Shown: positions 21,534-27,311 of the stretch, one piece after another | Layout of the letters: every line of letters starts with the position of its first letter | Numbering within the stretch: the first letter of the stretch is position 1 | Made by a program: the position numbers and the translations under genes | Notes under the pieces: generated by a model | The model's database searches: none | Told to the model about the DNA's origin: nothing | What the model saw: the letters and a program-made list of their open reading frames with translations, nothing else | IMG/VR virus record: IMGVR_UViG_3300047322_000431 | Coordinates: 1 to 28,909 of that record | Length of the DNA stretch: 28,909 nucleotides | Direction: 5' to 3' (one strand) | Source: a virus

Positions 21534-21649
21534 CCATCTCTCCCTAGGTAGGGGCAAAGCGCCGAGCGGTGCGCGACCTTATCGCCATCGCTGGTAGGCG
21601 GAACGGTCAAGCCGTCACCCGCGCATTCACGCTCGACGCCTCGCCCCAT
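21530..21649 (-). CDS. Possible small gene (39 aa)
   Basis: MGRGVERECAGDGLTVPPTS followed by DGDKVAHRSALCPYLGRDG. Kept because its stop overlaps the ATG of the following gene (ATGA) and it fills the gap after a small membrane gene. The ribosome site is poor and the sequence has no recognisable feature beyond two Cys, so it may be spurious. Confidence 0.35.
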   Translation of the reverse strand: MGRGVERECAGDGLTVPPTSDGDKVAHRSALCPYLGRDG

Positions 21650-21651
21650 GA

Positions 21652-21753
21652 TCAGCCAAGCAGCTGCACGACCGTCGACGCAAGACCGACAGCGACGCCG
21701 ATCCAGAGCGTGCCGAGCACCATGCCGATGACGAATTCTTTCGCGGCGCTCAT
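21652..21753 (-). CDS. Small single-span membrane protein (33 aa)
   Basis: MSAAKEFVIGMVLGTLWIGV then AVGLASTVVQLLG. One hydrophobic helix covers most of the protein, with small residues (Gly, Ala) on one face. ATGA overlap with the 122-aa gene upstream gives coupling. It may be a membrane regulator or a lysis-type peptide, but it lies in the accessory region, so no role is claimed. Confidence 0.6.
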   Translation of the reverse strand: MSAAKEFVIGMVLGTLWIGVAVGLASTVVQLLG

Positions 21754-22118
21754 TCGGTCACCCGAACGACTTCGCCCGGCTTTTTCGCCTCGCGTTTGTG
21801 CGGAGCTTCGCGCTTCAAATCCTTCTCGGAATAGCCCGGCTTGCGGTCGGGATCGTCGGCTTCAGGCTCTTCGAAAGCCCCGCCCGGACAGATGCCGACA
21901 AGGATCGGAAGGGCGATGCGACCCGCTGAGCCGAGCGAATCGGCAACGTCCTCAGGGTCGAGCGTTCCCGCGATGACCTGGCGTATCAGACCTTCCATCG
22001 CCTCGCGGTAGTTCGGATTCTCTGCCGCCCATGCCGGCGCGACTTGCCGCCCCGTATCTGCCTGCCATTGGCGCACTACCTCGTGGGTGATTTGCGCGTA
22101 GATGCGTTCTTGTCTCAC
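21750..22118 (-). CDS. Hypothetical phage protein (122 aa)
   Basis: Starts at GTG 22118-22116 with the protein beginning MRQERIYAQITHEVVRQWQA. The N-terminal ~60 residues are helical (ENPNYREAMEGLIRQVIAGT), the middle holds GRIALPILVGICPGG, and the C-terminus is charged and probably disordered (KPGYSEKDLKREAPHKREAK). A resemblance of the first helices to RyR-type domains was considered but is too weak to claim. First well-supported gene of the leftward accessory operon. Confidence 0.65.
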   Translation of the reverse strand: MRQERIYAQITHEVVRQWQADTGRQVAPAWAAENPNYREAMEGLIRQVIAGTLDPEDVADSLGSAGRIALPILVGICPGGAFEEPEADDPDRKPGYSEKDLKREAPHKREAKKPGEVVRVTE

Positions 22119-22255
22119 CTGATACCCCGTATCGTCGTTAGATGCAGTGCGTGGCCGAACGGGACCGGCCCCGTCGTTTCATATCCCGCGTACTGTAGGA
22201 CAAATCTTACCATACCTTCAGGGGATTGAAACGCCGAAAAGAGAGCGTAAAGCAT
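22115..22255 (-). CDS. Possible leader gene of the leftward accessory operon (46 aa)
   Basis: MLYALFSAFQSPEGMVRFVL, then QYAGYETTGPVPFGHALHLT. AGGGG lies 8 bases upstream and the stop overlaps the GTG of the next gene, which suggests coupling. Against it, the same DNA contains a possible leftward -10 (TAAGAT near 22205), so part may be an untranslated leader. Unrecognised. Confidence 0.4.
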   Translation of the reverse strand: MLYALFSAFQSPEGMVRFVLQYAGYETTGPVPFGHALHLTTIRGIR

Positions 22256-22277
22256 CGGTTTTACCCCTATCGGATAA

Positions 22278-22302
22278 ACAGCGAAGATATTTGTTGACTG
22301 TT
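22278..22302. repeat. Operator-like repeat, copy 2
   Basis: AACAG (22277-22281) and CTGTT (22298-22302) flank a 16-bp AT-rich centre. Nearly the same as copy 1; the -35 box TTGACT lies in its right half. Confidence 0.6.
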
Positions 22303-22323
22303 ACGCTACCTTGCGGATATGCT
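22294..22323 (+). promoter_or_regulatory. Promoter for the 22358-22825 pair
   Basis: TTGACT at 22294-22299, 18-bp spacer, TATGCT at 22318-22323; same geometry as the promoter at 18690, so the two units are probably co-regulated. Confidence 0.6.
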
Positions 22324-22357
22324 TCACCCATACACCAACACCGCGAAGGGGACCGAA

Positions 22358-22486
22358 ATGCTGCGCTACCATGACGAACTGGACTACGCCGACAACTACG
22401 ACGAGGAAGAGATGACAGACGAGGAACGCCGCGCAGCTCGTGACGAGCGCGACGCGGATCGATACTTTGCCCGGATGGACGAATGA
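22358..22486 (+). CDS. Small highly acidic protein (42 aa)
   Basis: MLRYHDELDYADNYDEEEMT followed by DEERRAARDERDADRYFARM. GAAGGGGA lies just before ATG 22358, 35 bp after the promoter -10. Seventeen of 42 residues are Asp or Glu, in a first acidic half and a second charged-helix half. Acidic phage peptides can mimic DNA or bind basic host proteins; no evidence beyond composition. The next gene starts directly after its stop (TGAATG). Confidence 0.6.
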   Translation: MLRYHDELDYADNYDEEEMTDEERRAARDERDADRYFARMDE

Positions 22487-22825
22487 ATGAATAGACCGCA
22501 ACTTGCAGCGCTGCCTAAGCACCTGCTCGTCGAGCTTTACCGGCGAGTGATCGGTGCGCCGGGCGACTATGCCCGAAACCCGAAGTCGTTCTACCTAAAG
22601 GCGCTCGACGCCAGGGAGGGAACCGAACTTGCCAACATACTAGCGACCATCGAGCGCAAGCCGCGAAAGATTCAGCGGCGGACGATCGAGAAGCGGAACG
22701 CACTAGAGAATGCGAAAGAGTTTCGCGCAATCTGTAAAGCGCTCGTCGATTGGGGCGATGACCTTGCGGACAATCGCGAAGCACTGCGCAAGCTTCAGGC
22801 GCGCGCGCGTGTAGCACTGGAATGA
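22487..22825 (+). CDS. Hypothetical helical protein (112 aa)
   Basis: Begins MNRPQLAALPKHLLVELYRR. It is helical and basic, with a KPRKIQRRTIEKRNALENAK segment and a C-terminal LRKLQARARVALE helix. The start follows the acidic gene's stop without a gap, so the acidic 42-aa and basic 112-aa proteins are made together from one promoter and closed by one terminator at 22905. That arrangement could be an antitoxin/toxin-like or regulator/partner pair, but no toxin family is recognisable. Confidence 0.65.
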   Translation: MNRPQLAALPKHLLVELYRRVIGAPGDYARNPKSFYLKALDAREGTELANILATIERKPRKIQRRTIEKRNALENAKEFRAICKALVDWGDDLADNREALRKLQARARVALE

Positions 22826-22904
22826 GGTTCGGTGTGCCCGGTTGCGAGGTTCCGGGCTTCCGACTGATTGGCATTGGATCATGGGTGGCAACCCGATCCG
22901 CCGC

Positions 22905-22934
22905 GCCGCTCCGTTGAGCGGCTTTTCGTTTTAC
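22905..22934 (+). terminator. Rho-independent terminator closing the 22358-22825 unit
   Basis: GCCGCTC (22905-22911), loop CGTT, GAGCGGC (22916-22922), then TTTTCGTTTT. Confidence 0.88.
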
Positions 22935-22939
22935 GTCAG

Positions 22940-23157
22940 AGATTCGCGCGGTCGCGCATGTATCGCACCGGCCATCGGGGAATGGTTGCGGCACTGGCCT
23001 TACCTTCGGGTTTCGCGCCTCACCGCCCGTAGCGGCTGGGAAGGGCGCCGGATAAGCGGCTTCGATGCGTTGCGCATCAGACAAGGCGCGAAACCCGAAG
23101 GAGCCAGTTACGCCGGCTAGTCGGCCCGATTTGAACTCGGGACTTGTGTTTTCGAGC
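22940..23157. repeat. Structured noncoding stretch with an 18-bp perfect inverted repeat
   Basis: No gene is seen from 22826 to 23304. CCTTCGGGTTTCGCGCCT at 23003-23020 is exactly complementary to 23084-23101. The 63-bp loop has two further hairpins: CCGC/GCGG near 23023-23035 and GATGCG-TTG-CGCATC at about 23064-23078. A CCCGA/TCGGG hairpin with a 7-nt loop follows at 23125-23141 and resembles a tRNA T arm. Together this could be a structured RNA, a mobile palindromic unit or an attachment/replication site. Confidence 0.55.
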
Positions 23158-23199
23158 AGGAAAAAGAAAGGGCGCCGAGGTTTGACCCAGGGCGCCCTT
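23158..23199 (-). terminator. Leftward rho-independent terminator
   Basis: Read leftwards: AAGGGCGCC (23199-23191), 14-nt loop, GGCGCCCTT (23176-23168), then a T-rich run TTCTTTTTCC. Nine-base-pair stem. It would also stop read-through from the repressor operon. Confidence 0.82.
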
Positions 23200-23240
23200 G
23201 AAGCACTGCTACGGAGAGTTCTTGCGGATTACTTCAACAT
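23160..23240 (-). ncRNA. Candidate small RNA gene (about 80 nt)
   Basis: A near-consensus promoter at 23275-23247 predicts initiation near 23240, and a strong terminator ends at about 23160. The segment between has no plausible reading frame: the first ATG is followed by two codons and a stop. It lies in the immunity region next to the repressor operon, so regulation of phage genes or host mRNAs is possible. Target unknown. Confidence 0.55.
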
Positions 23241-23246
23241 GACAGA

Positions 23247-23275
23247 ATTGTAGTTTAGCTATTCACACCTGTCAA
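23247..23275 (-). promoter_or_regulatory. Strong leftward sigma70 promoter
   Basis: On the minus strand: TTGACA (23275-23270), exactly 17 bp, TACAAT (23252-23247). It is one of the best sigma70 matches in the window and points away from the repressor genes into noncoding DNA. Confidence 0.75.
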
Positions 23276-23304
23276 TACCCTAAAGAGACGAAACATATCG
23301 AAAT

Positions 23305-23466
23305 TTAGTGTGTTGCGTTCATGCAACGCAAAAACTCCATCCGCTCGCTGTGATTCAACATCGAGAGGGCTATCAAAAACTCATCTTCGCTCACCACCGA
23401 GGGCGCGACGATCTGAGCGCCTTCGTTTGCCAGAGTAGGGACTGCAATGCTTTGTTCGCTCAACAT
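23305..23466 (-). CDS. Small protein downstream of repressor (53 aa)
   Basis: The minus strand reads MLSEQSIAVPTLANEGAQIV, then a VVSEDEFLIALSMLNHSERM segment and an end in FLRCMNATH. A stop codon lies five codons before the ATG in frame, fixing the start at 23466. The C-terminal 30 residues form a helical pair. The region is more AT-rich than the structural genes, like the rest of the switch. No family known; location suggests a role in lysogeny or immunity. Confidence 0.55.
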   Translation of the reverse strand: MLSEQSIAVPTLANEGAQIVAPSVVSEDEFLIALSMLNHSERMEFLRCMNATH

Positions 23467-23555
23467 TTTCTTTTGATCCTAGGGGTGTCAGATCGGCAGT
23501 CACAGCACCGACAGGGACCGATCTTACGCCCACGGCAAACGTTGGACAAGAGCAT
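23460..23555 (-). CDS. Possible Cys-rich micro-protein (31 aa)
   Basis: MLLSNVCRGRKIGPCRCCDC followed by RSDTPRIKRKC. Six Cys and many basic residues; CRCCDC resembles a tiny zinc knuckle. Its TGA overlaps the ATG of the 53-aa gene (ATGTTGA), but the ribosome site is weak, so this is tentative. Confidence 0.3.
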   Translation of the reverse strand: MLLSNVCRGRKIGPCRCCDCRSDTPRIKRKC

Positions 23556-23614
23556 TCTTCAGCAATTTATTACATCTCAATTCAACAACACGCAACAATT
23601 TCCGATCGCTTTAT

Positions 23615-23640
23615 GGTAGTTGTAACTGGTAACAACTACC
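23615..23640. repeat. 26-bp palindrome after the repressor gene
   Basis: GGTAGTTGT (23615-23623) and ACAACTACC (23632-23640), perfect 9-bp arms, 8-bp centre. It starts 9 bp past the repressor stop. There is no U-tract on either side, so it may be an operator or an mRNA 3'-end hairpin. Confidence 0.55.
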
Positions 23641-23649
23641 GGAGTTCTG

Positions 23650-24072
23650 TTACGTCTTAAATTTGCTCGACATGGCCTTTAGCAGAGCCGTCTGCGCTCG
23701 GATCGGGTCATTTCGGTAGAGCTGAATCGCCGTCTCTAAGAACGCCAGTTCGTCGGCGTCGGTCGGCTCTGGCGGCTCTGCGGCGACATGCGCGGGCTGC
23801 GCCTGCTCAGCGCGCTCGTTCTTCTCGTGCTCTCGATCCATCCAGCCGTCGGACAGCTTGAACGCCTGCTCGATCTTGCGCGCGGTCGTTCGGCCGATGC
23901 CTTTGTACTTGGTATTGATGTGTGACATGTACGCCTCGCGCACTCCGACCCTCTCGCCGAAGAGCTTCAACATACCTTTCTCTGGCGCACCTGGATCGTC
24001 TCTCCGAACTACCTCTTTGAATTGCTCAAAAAGGTGTTTGAAGTTGCGGTAACGAATCTCTGAAATGTCCAT
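23650..24072 (-). CDS. XRE-family repressor-like protein without S24 peptidase domain
   Basis: 140 aa from ATG 24072-24070 (GGA 7 bases upstream); a 192-aa reading exists but would run through the promoter. Residues ~33-62 form a helix-turn-helix (GMLKLFGERVGVREAYMSHI) followed by GIGRTTARKIEQAFKLSDGW, the conserved end of CI-like DNA-binding domains. The C-terminal 60 residues are a Glu/Ala/Pro-rich linker and one helix (ELAFLETAIQLYR); there is no LexA/S24 protease domain, so induction by RecA cleavage is not expected. It is divergent from the Cro-like gene at 24282, with an operator between. Confidence 0.8.
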   Translation of the reverse strand: MDISEIRYRNFKHLFEQFKEVVRRDDPGAPEKGMLKLFGERVGVREAYMSHINTKYKGIGRTTARKIEQAFKLSDGWMDREHEKNERAEQAQPAHVAAEPPEPTDADELAFLETAIQLYRNDPIRAQTALLKAMSSKFKT

Positions 24073-24124
24073 TTTTGGTCCGGTAGGCAGTGTAATTTTG
24101 GGTTCTGTGCCGCTTTGATACGGA

Positions 24125-24154
24125 ACCATACCACGGTGATACGAAGCGCTGCAA
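24125..24154 (-). promoter_or_regulatory. Repressor gene promoter (PRM-like)
   Basis: Minus strand: TTGCAG (24154-24149), 18-bp spacer, TATGGT (24130-24125). Predicted start about 45 bp before the repressor ATG. Confidence 0.5.
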
Positions 24155-24219
24155 TAGAAACCCCACACTAAATAGACGCGTTTTGTCTGAATCTTATGAT
24201 ATGACATCTCTTTTTGTGC

Positions 24220-24248
24220 TTGCATCACACCTCAGAGGTGGCTATACT
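24220..24248 (+). promoter_or_regulatory. Early rightward promoter with 13-bp palindromic operator (PR-like)
   Basis: TTGCAT at 24220-24225, 17-bp spacer, TATACT at 24243-24248. The spacer holds CACCTCAGAGGTG (24228-24240), a perfect palindrome around one base. A protein bound there would lie between the -35 and -10 boxes and block transcription of the 24282 operon. The half-site CACACCT also appears at the sRNA promoter near 23265. Confidence 0.72.
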
Positions 24249-24281
24249 ACCCTAATCGAATAAACATAGAGAGGGAATGGT

Positions 24282-24626
24282 ATGCGATCCAAGGCAGATG
24301 GAAACATGTTCGGCTATCCGTTTTTCATGGAAGATGAAATGCGAGCACTGCCGCCGATTCCCGCTCAACAGGTATGGAAGCAGATCGGCCACGAAGCCAT
24401 GCGCGACCTGTGCGAACAAGCCGACGTAAGTTACCCGGTTTTTTCGCTCGTGCGGATCGGCAACAAGAATCTGTCATATGCCGCCGCCCGTCGTCTTCAG
24501 AATGTGACGTACATGGCTCTCGGAATCGTCATCAACCTCGACACGCTCTGTGGCGCGGTCGCATACCGAGAGAATGAAGAGGAACTCGACAAGCGCGCAT
24601 TCGAGGCGGCGAAGGTGCCGGCGTGA
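24282..24626 (+). CDS. Cro/CII-like transcriptional regulator (putative)
   Basis: 114 aa; ATG 24282 has GAGAGGG upstream; later in-frame ATGs at codons 9 and 16 are alternatives. The segment VWKQIGHEAMRDLCEQADVS then NLSYAAARRLQNVTY can be read as a helix-turn-helix with a recognition helix near residues 60-75. It is the first gene right of the switch promoter and divergent from the repressor, the position of cro or cII. The C-terminus is acidic. The DNA-binding assignment is by position and weak pattern. Overlaps the next gene by GTGA. Confidence 0.6.
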   Translation: MRSKADGNMFGYPFFMEDEMRALPPIPAQQVWKQIGHEAMRDLCEQADVSYPVFSLVRIGNKNLSYAAARRLQNVTYMALGIVINLDTLCGAVAYRENEEELDKRAFEAAKVPA

Positions 24627-25528
24627 AGCGACCATCATTCCAATTCTATCCGGGCGACTGGCTGAACGATTCAGCCCTGCGCATGGTGTCGGTCGGCGCT
24701 CGCGGCTTGTGGATCGATATGCTTTGCCACATGCACCAAGGTTCGCCTTATGGTTTTCTGAAGGTTAATGGCAAGGTTATCCTTCCAGCCAACCTTGCGC
24801 GCATGACAGGGGCAACCTTGCAGGAGGTCGAAGGTTATATCGAGGAACTGGAAAGCGCCGGCGTGTTCATGCGCGATGATGAGGGGTGCATCTACTCAAA
24901 GCGCATGATTCGCGACGAGGAAATACGCCAGAGCCGTGCTGCGGGCGGTTCCAAGGGCGGAAACCCGGCGCTTTTGGCGAAGAAAACAGGGCCGCAGAAG
25001 GATAACCTTCCTGCCAACCTTCAGCCAACCCCTTCATCTTCATCTTCATCTTCATCTTCATCTTCAGAGGAAGAGAAAAGCGCGCGCTCTTCGAGCGCTC
25101 GCGCTGCGCGCTTCGACGCTCTCGCATGGCTCACAGAGCGCGGAGTCGATGATCAGCTTGCAAGCGATTGGCTTGTGGTCCGCAAGCAGGGAAAGGGCGC
25201 GAACACGGTCACGGCGTTCGAGGCGCAGGCGCAAGCAGCAGAAAAAGCCGGCATTAGCCTTAGCGACGCCGTTCGTTTCTGCGTGACGCAGCCTAGGCCG
25301 TGGGTCGGCTTCAATGCGGACTGGTACGCCGAGCGCACAGGGCGCCAGCAGCAGAGCGCGCTCGACCTTGCGCAGCAGGTTCAGCGCACCGCAGGGCCGC
25401 GCAATCCGGGCGGGTACGTGAGCAAGCAGGAACAACTCGAACGCAATAACCGCGCGGTTGTCGAGCGATTCGCGGCGCGCATAAAGGCTGAAGAGGCCGA
25501 AAAGGGGAACAGCGATGAAACAGAATGA
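24623..25528 (+). CDS. Phage replication protein (DnaD/O-like, DUF1376-type N-terminus)
   Basis: 301 aa from GTG 24623. The N-terminal domain (FQFYPGDWLNDSALRMVSVG, then ARGLWIDMLCHMHQ and NLARMTGATLQEVEGYIEEL) is the winged-helix domain of phage replisome organisers (Y-x-G-D-W-L...L-R-x-x-S...A-R-G-L-W). A run of eleven serines at about residues 137-147, encoded by TCTTCA-type hexamers, links it to the rest, where FDALAWLTERGVDDQLASDW begins a helical domain that may bind the helicase. It would bind the phage origin, which in lambda O lies in this same gene. Early operon position agrees. Confidence 0.8.
   Translation: MKRPSFQFYPGDWLNDSALRMVSVGARGLWIDMLCHMHQGSPYGFLKVNGKVILPANLARMTGATLQEVEGYIEELESAGVFMRDDEGCIYSKRMIRDEEIRQSRAAGGSKGGNPALLAKKTGPQKDNLPANLQPTPSSSSSSSSSSSEEEKSARSSSARAARFDALAWLTERGVDDQLASDWLVVRKQGKGANTVTAFEAQAQAAEKAGISLSDAVRFCVTQPRPWVGFNADWYAERTGRQQQSALDLAQQVQRTAGPRNPGGYVSKQEQLERNNRAVVERFAARIKAEEAEKGNSDETE
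25032..25067 (+). repeat. Hexanucleotide tandem repeat encoding poly-Ser linker
   Basis: CTTCAT repeated five times exactly plus a sixth unit CTTCAG, inside the replication gene. Unit length is a multiple of three, so unit gain or loss changes linker length without frameshift. Confidence 0.9.
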
Positions 25529-26189
25529 CCAACTTCGTCTCGCCGCAGTGCTGGCCGATGTTCACGCCTTCTATCGCCAGGATTTTTCGGACTTCGCCCT
25601 GAACGTGTGGACAATGGCGATGGAGCCGTTCGACATTGCCGCGGTCGAACGCGCGCTCGGACAGCACGCCATGAACCCCGATTCCGGGCAGTGGTGCCCG
25701 AAGCCCGCCGACGTCGTGAAAATGCTGCAAGGCTCGACGAAGGATTCCGCCAACAGCGCATGGTCGTCGGTCGATTACGCGATCCGCACGCGTGGCGATC
25801 AGTATTCGGTCGTGTTCGACGATCCGCTGATTCACCGCGTCGTCGAGGATATGGGGGGCTGGATCAAACTGTGCCGCACCGACTCCGAGCAGTACCCGTT
25901 CACGCAAAACGAGTTCGTGAACCGTTACCGCGGCTACAAGATGCGCGGGGAAGTGCCGCCGTACCCGTCGAAACTCATCGGCACGCCGGAGGATTACAAC
26001 GCGCGCCAGGGCTACCCGGTTCAGCCCCCTTTGCTGATCGGCGACCCGAAGAAGGCGCAACTCGTGCTGCAAAACGGCTCGAACACGCCGCGCATCGCAT
26101 TCACCGAGGCGACCAAATTTTTGCCCGCAAATGCTACCCCGACGAGAGCATTTGCGTTAAAATCACCTGAGGATATTCCAACCGCATAG
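25515..26189 (+). CDS. DUF6475-like replication-associated protein
   Basis: 224 aa, overlapping the replication gene by 14 bp. The N-terminus (FYRQDFSDFALNVWTMAMEP, then FDIAAVERALGQHAMNPDSG and WCPKPADVVKMLQG) matches helicase-loader-like phage proteins of the DUF6475 type: the D-x-x-x-V-x-x-A-L-x-x-H-x-x-x-P-x-x-G-x-x-x-P pattern is also seen in gpP/DnaT-like loaders. A central helical section (DDPLIHRVVEDMGGWIKLCR) and ENRYRGYK-like basic stretch follow. The C-terminal 50 residues are Pro/Thr-rich. It probably loads host helicase with the O-like partner; this is inferred. Confidence 0.7.
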   Translation: MKQNDQLRLAAVLADVHAFYRQDFSDFALNVWTMAMEPFDIAAVERALGQHAMNPDSGQWCPKPADVVKMLQGSTKDSANSAWSSVDYAIRTRGDQYSVVFDDPLIHRVVEDMGGWIKLCRTDSEQYPFTQNEFVNRYRGYKMRGEVPPYPSKLIGTPEDYNARQGYPVQPPLLIGDPKKAQLVLQNGSNTPRIAFTEATKFLPANATPTRAFALKSPEDIPTA

Positions 26190-26196
26190 GCCAGAA

Positions 26197-26481
26197 ATGA
26201 CCGCATCGACCAGCATAGAAGCACTCGACGAGCACCGCGCCGAAGGAAAAGCCGACCGCCAGCGCATCGCCGTCGAGCGCTTCTTGCGGACGATCTACCC
26301 GGCCGGCGTCACGCGCAACGCCATATCCCGCGCGCTGCGTCTGCCGATCCAGTCGGTGACGGGGCGCGTGAATGAACTGCTCGCGACTGGCACCGTGATC
26401 GAGCCGGGCGCACGGATCAAAGACCCGATTACGCGGCGCACATGCAAGCTCGTCGCGAGCGCGCCGGATTTGTTCGCATGA
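26197..26481 (+). CDS. Winged-helix DNA-binding protein
   Basis: 94 aa. RQRIAVERFLRTIYPAGVTR, then NAISRALRLPIQSVTGRVNE and LLATGTVIEPG form a complete winged helix: helix, turn with R-x-A-I-S-x-A-L-x-L-P-x-x-S-V-x-x-R-V-x-E-L recognition helix, and a wing. Such small proteins in early operons regulate replication or assist a partner. Stop overlaps the next gene by ATGA. Ribosome site is weak (CAGA). Confidence 0.72.
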   Translation: MTASTSIEALDEHRAEGKADRQRIAVERFLRTIYPAGVTRNAISRALRLPIQSVTGRVNELLATGTVIEPGARIKDPITRRTCKLVASAPDLFA

Positions 26482-26705
26482 CGTGGGCGAGGCGCGGCGA
26501 CACGCGGAACCCACTGGATATTTTGATCGAGCGCGAAGAGCGCAACCCGGAGTGCAGGCACTGCACATGGTCATTAGGCAAAACGGAACTGCTGGGAGAC
26601 TGGATATGCGCGAAGGATCGAGTAATGCGGGCGCGGTGCGTGGAGTTCACCCCTTTGCAACGGTACATCGAGCGCTCGAAAGCGTTTTCGAAACGCTCGC
26701 GCTAG
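26478..26705 (+). CDS. Small putative zinc-binding protein (75 aa)
   Basis: MTWARRGDTRNPLDILIERE, then a CRHCTWSLGKTELLGDWICA segment and a MRARCVEFTPLQRYIER end. Cys-x2-Cys, a Cys in DWIC and a Cys in ARC give a four-Cys zinc site; the W-I-C-A-K-D pattern is seen in other Burkholderia phage early genes. Role unknown. It overlaps the next gene by 100 bp in another frame. Confidence 0.65.
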   Translation: MTWARRGDTRNPLDILIEREERNPECRHCTWSLGKTELLGDWICAKDRVMRARCVEFTPLQRYIERSKAFSKRSR

Positions 26706-27211
26706 CCTCCGCGGTGAAGGTTCCGGGTTACTCCGAGTCCGTCGCGCGATCCACCGTGACAGAGAAGCGGGGGTGGGAGGATGAAATTACAGACGCAGCA
26801 TGGGCGATGCAAGCCATCGACTCGACGCTGAGCGCCGTCGAGCGCGCCGCAGTCATCGCGCGCTATCACCGCGACCCTGGCACGCTGCGCAAGTACGAGG
26901 GGCGCCGCTGGAGCGCGCAGAAGGCCGACGACGCTGATCAGAAGCACGCGCAAGCCCTCGCGCTGCTCAAGTTCCACCTGAGCCACCTGCACGCGAATTC
27001 GGGGCTCCTAGAGGCCATCATCGAACGCGAATTCACGTTCGGCGAAGCGTACATGCCGACGACCGTGCAGATAGCGAAGGATTGCGGCGTCTCGCAAGCG
27101 AGCGCATCGCGCCTAGGAACGAAAGTCGCGCGCGCCGTTCACGCTCTCGAAGTTCGCGCACACCAGGCGCTTCAGGCTCGTTTCGCCGAGCTAGGGTTTG
27201 TGCCGAGCTAA
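26606..27211 (+). CDS. HTH protein, putative late-gene activator/antiterminator-like
   Basis: 201 aa from ATG 26606 (GGAG 8 bases upstream); a longer reading exists but starts without a site. Residues ~60-140 (WEDEITDAAWAMQAIDSTLS, then AVERAAVIARYHRDPGTLRK) resemble sigma-like phage late regulators, and residues ~160-195 carry a helix-turn-helix: TTVQIAKDCGVSQASASRLG, followed by helix KVARAVHALEVRAHQALQ. It stands at the end of the first early block, the place of Q in lambdoid phages, and could drive the leftward structural operon. No direct evidence of target. Confidence 0.6.
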   Translation: MREGSSNAGAVRGVHPFATVHRALESVFETLALASAVKVPGYSESVARSTVTEKRGWEDEITDAAWAMQAIDSTLSAVERAAVIARYHRDPGTLRKYEGRRWSAQKADDADQKHAQALALLKFHLSHLHANSGLLEAIIEREFTFGEAYMPTTVQIAKDCGVSQASASRLGTKVARAVHALEVRAHQALQARFAELGFVPS

Positions 27212-27237
27212 TTTCATCTCTTTTGGAGAGAAAACGC

Positions 27238-27265
27238 TTGACACTACCCACCATTGAGATATGAT
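27238..27265 (+). promoter_or_regulatory. Promoter for the recombination gene block, with operator-like dyad
   Basis: TTGACA at 27238-27243, 16-bp spacer, TATGAT at 27260-27265. TGAGAT (27255-27260) and ATCTCA (27268-27273) flank the -10 box with a 7-bp centre. TTCATCTC occurs again at 27213-27220, upstream of the -35. Confidence 0.72.
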
Positions 27266-27311
27266 TCATCTCAACGCAGCACACAACCCACCAGCGAAAG
27301 GAAACACGATC

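Noticed and set aside
21750-22118. RyR-type domain in the 122-aa protein
   Set aside because: Only a loose I-x-x-x-x-H-E-V-x-R resemblance; key aromatic positions do not align.
23308-23619. Plus-strand open frame of 103 codons right of the sRNA
   Set aside because: No ribosome site or promoter; the minus strand holds a better 53-codon gene in the repressor transcript.
25311-26072. Minus-strand open frame of 253 codons over the DUF6475-like gene
   Set aside because: Low-complexity Arg/His/Ala sequence antisense to a well-formed early gene.
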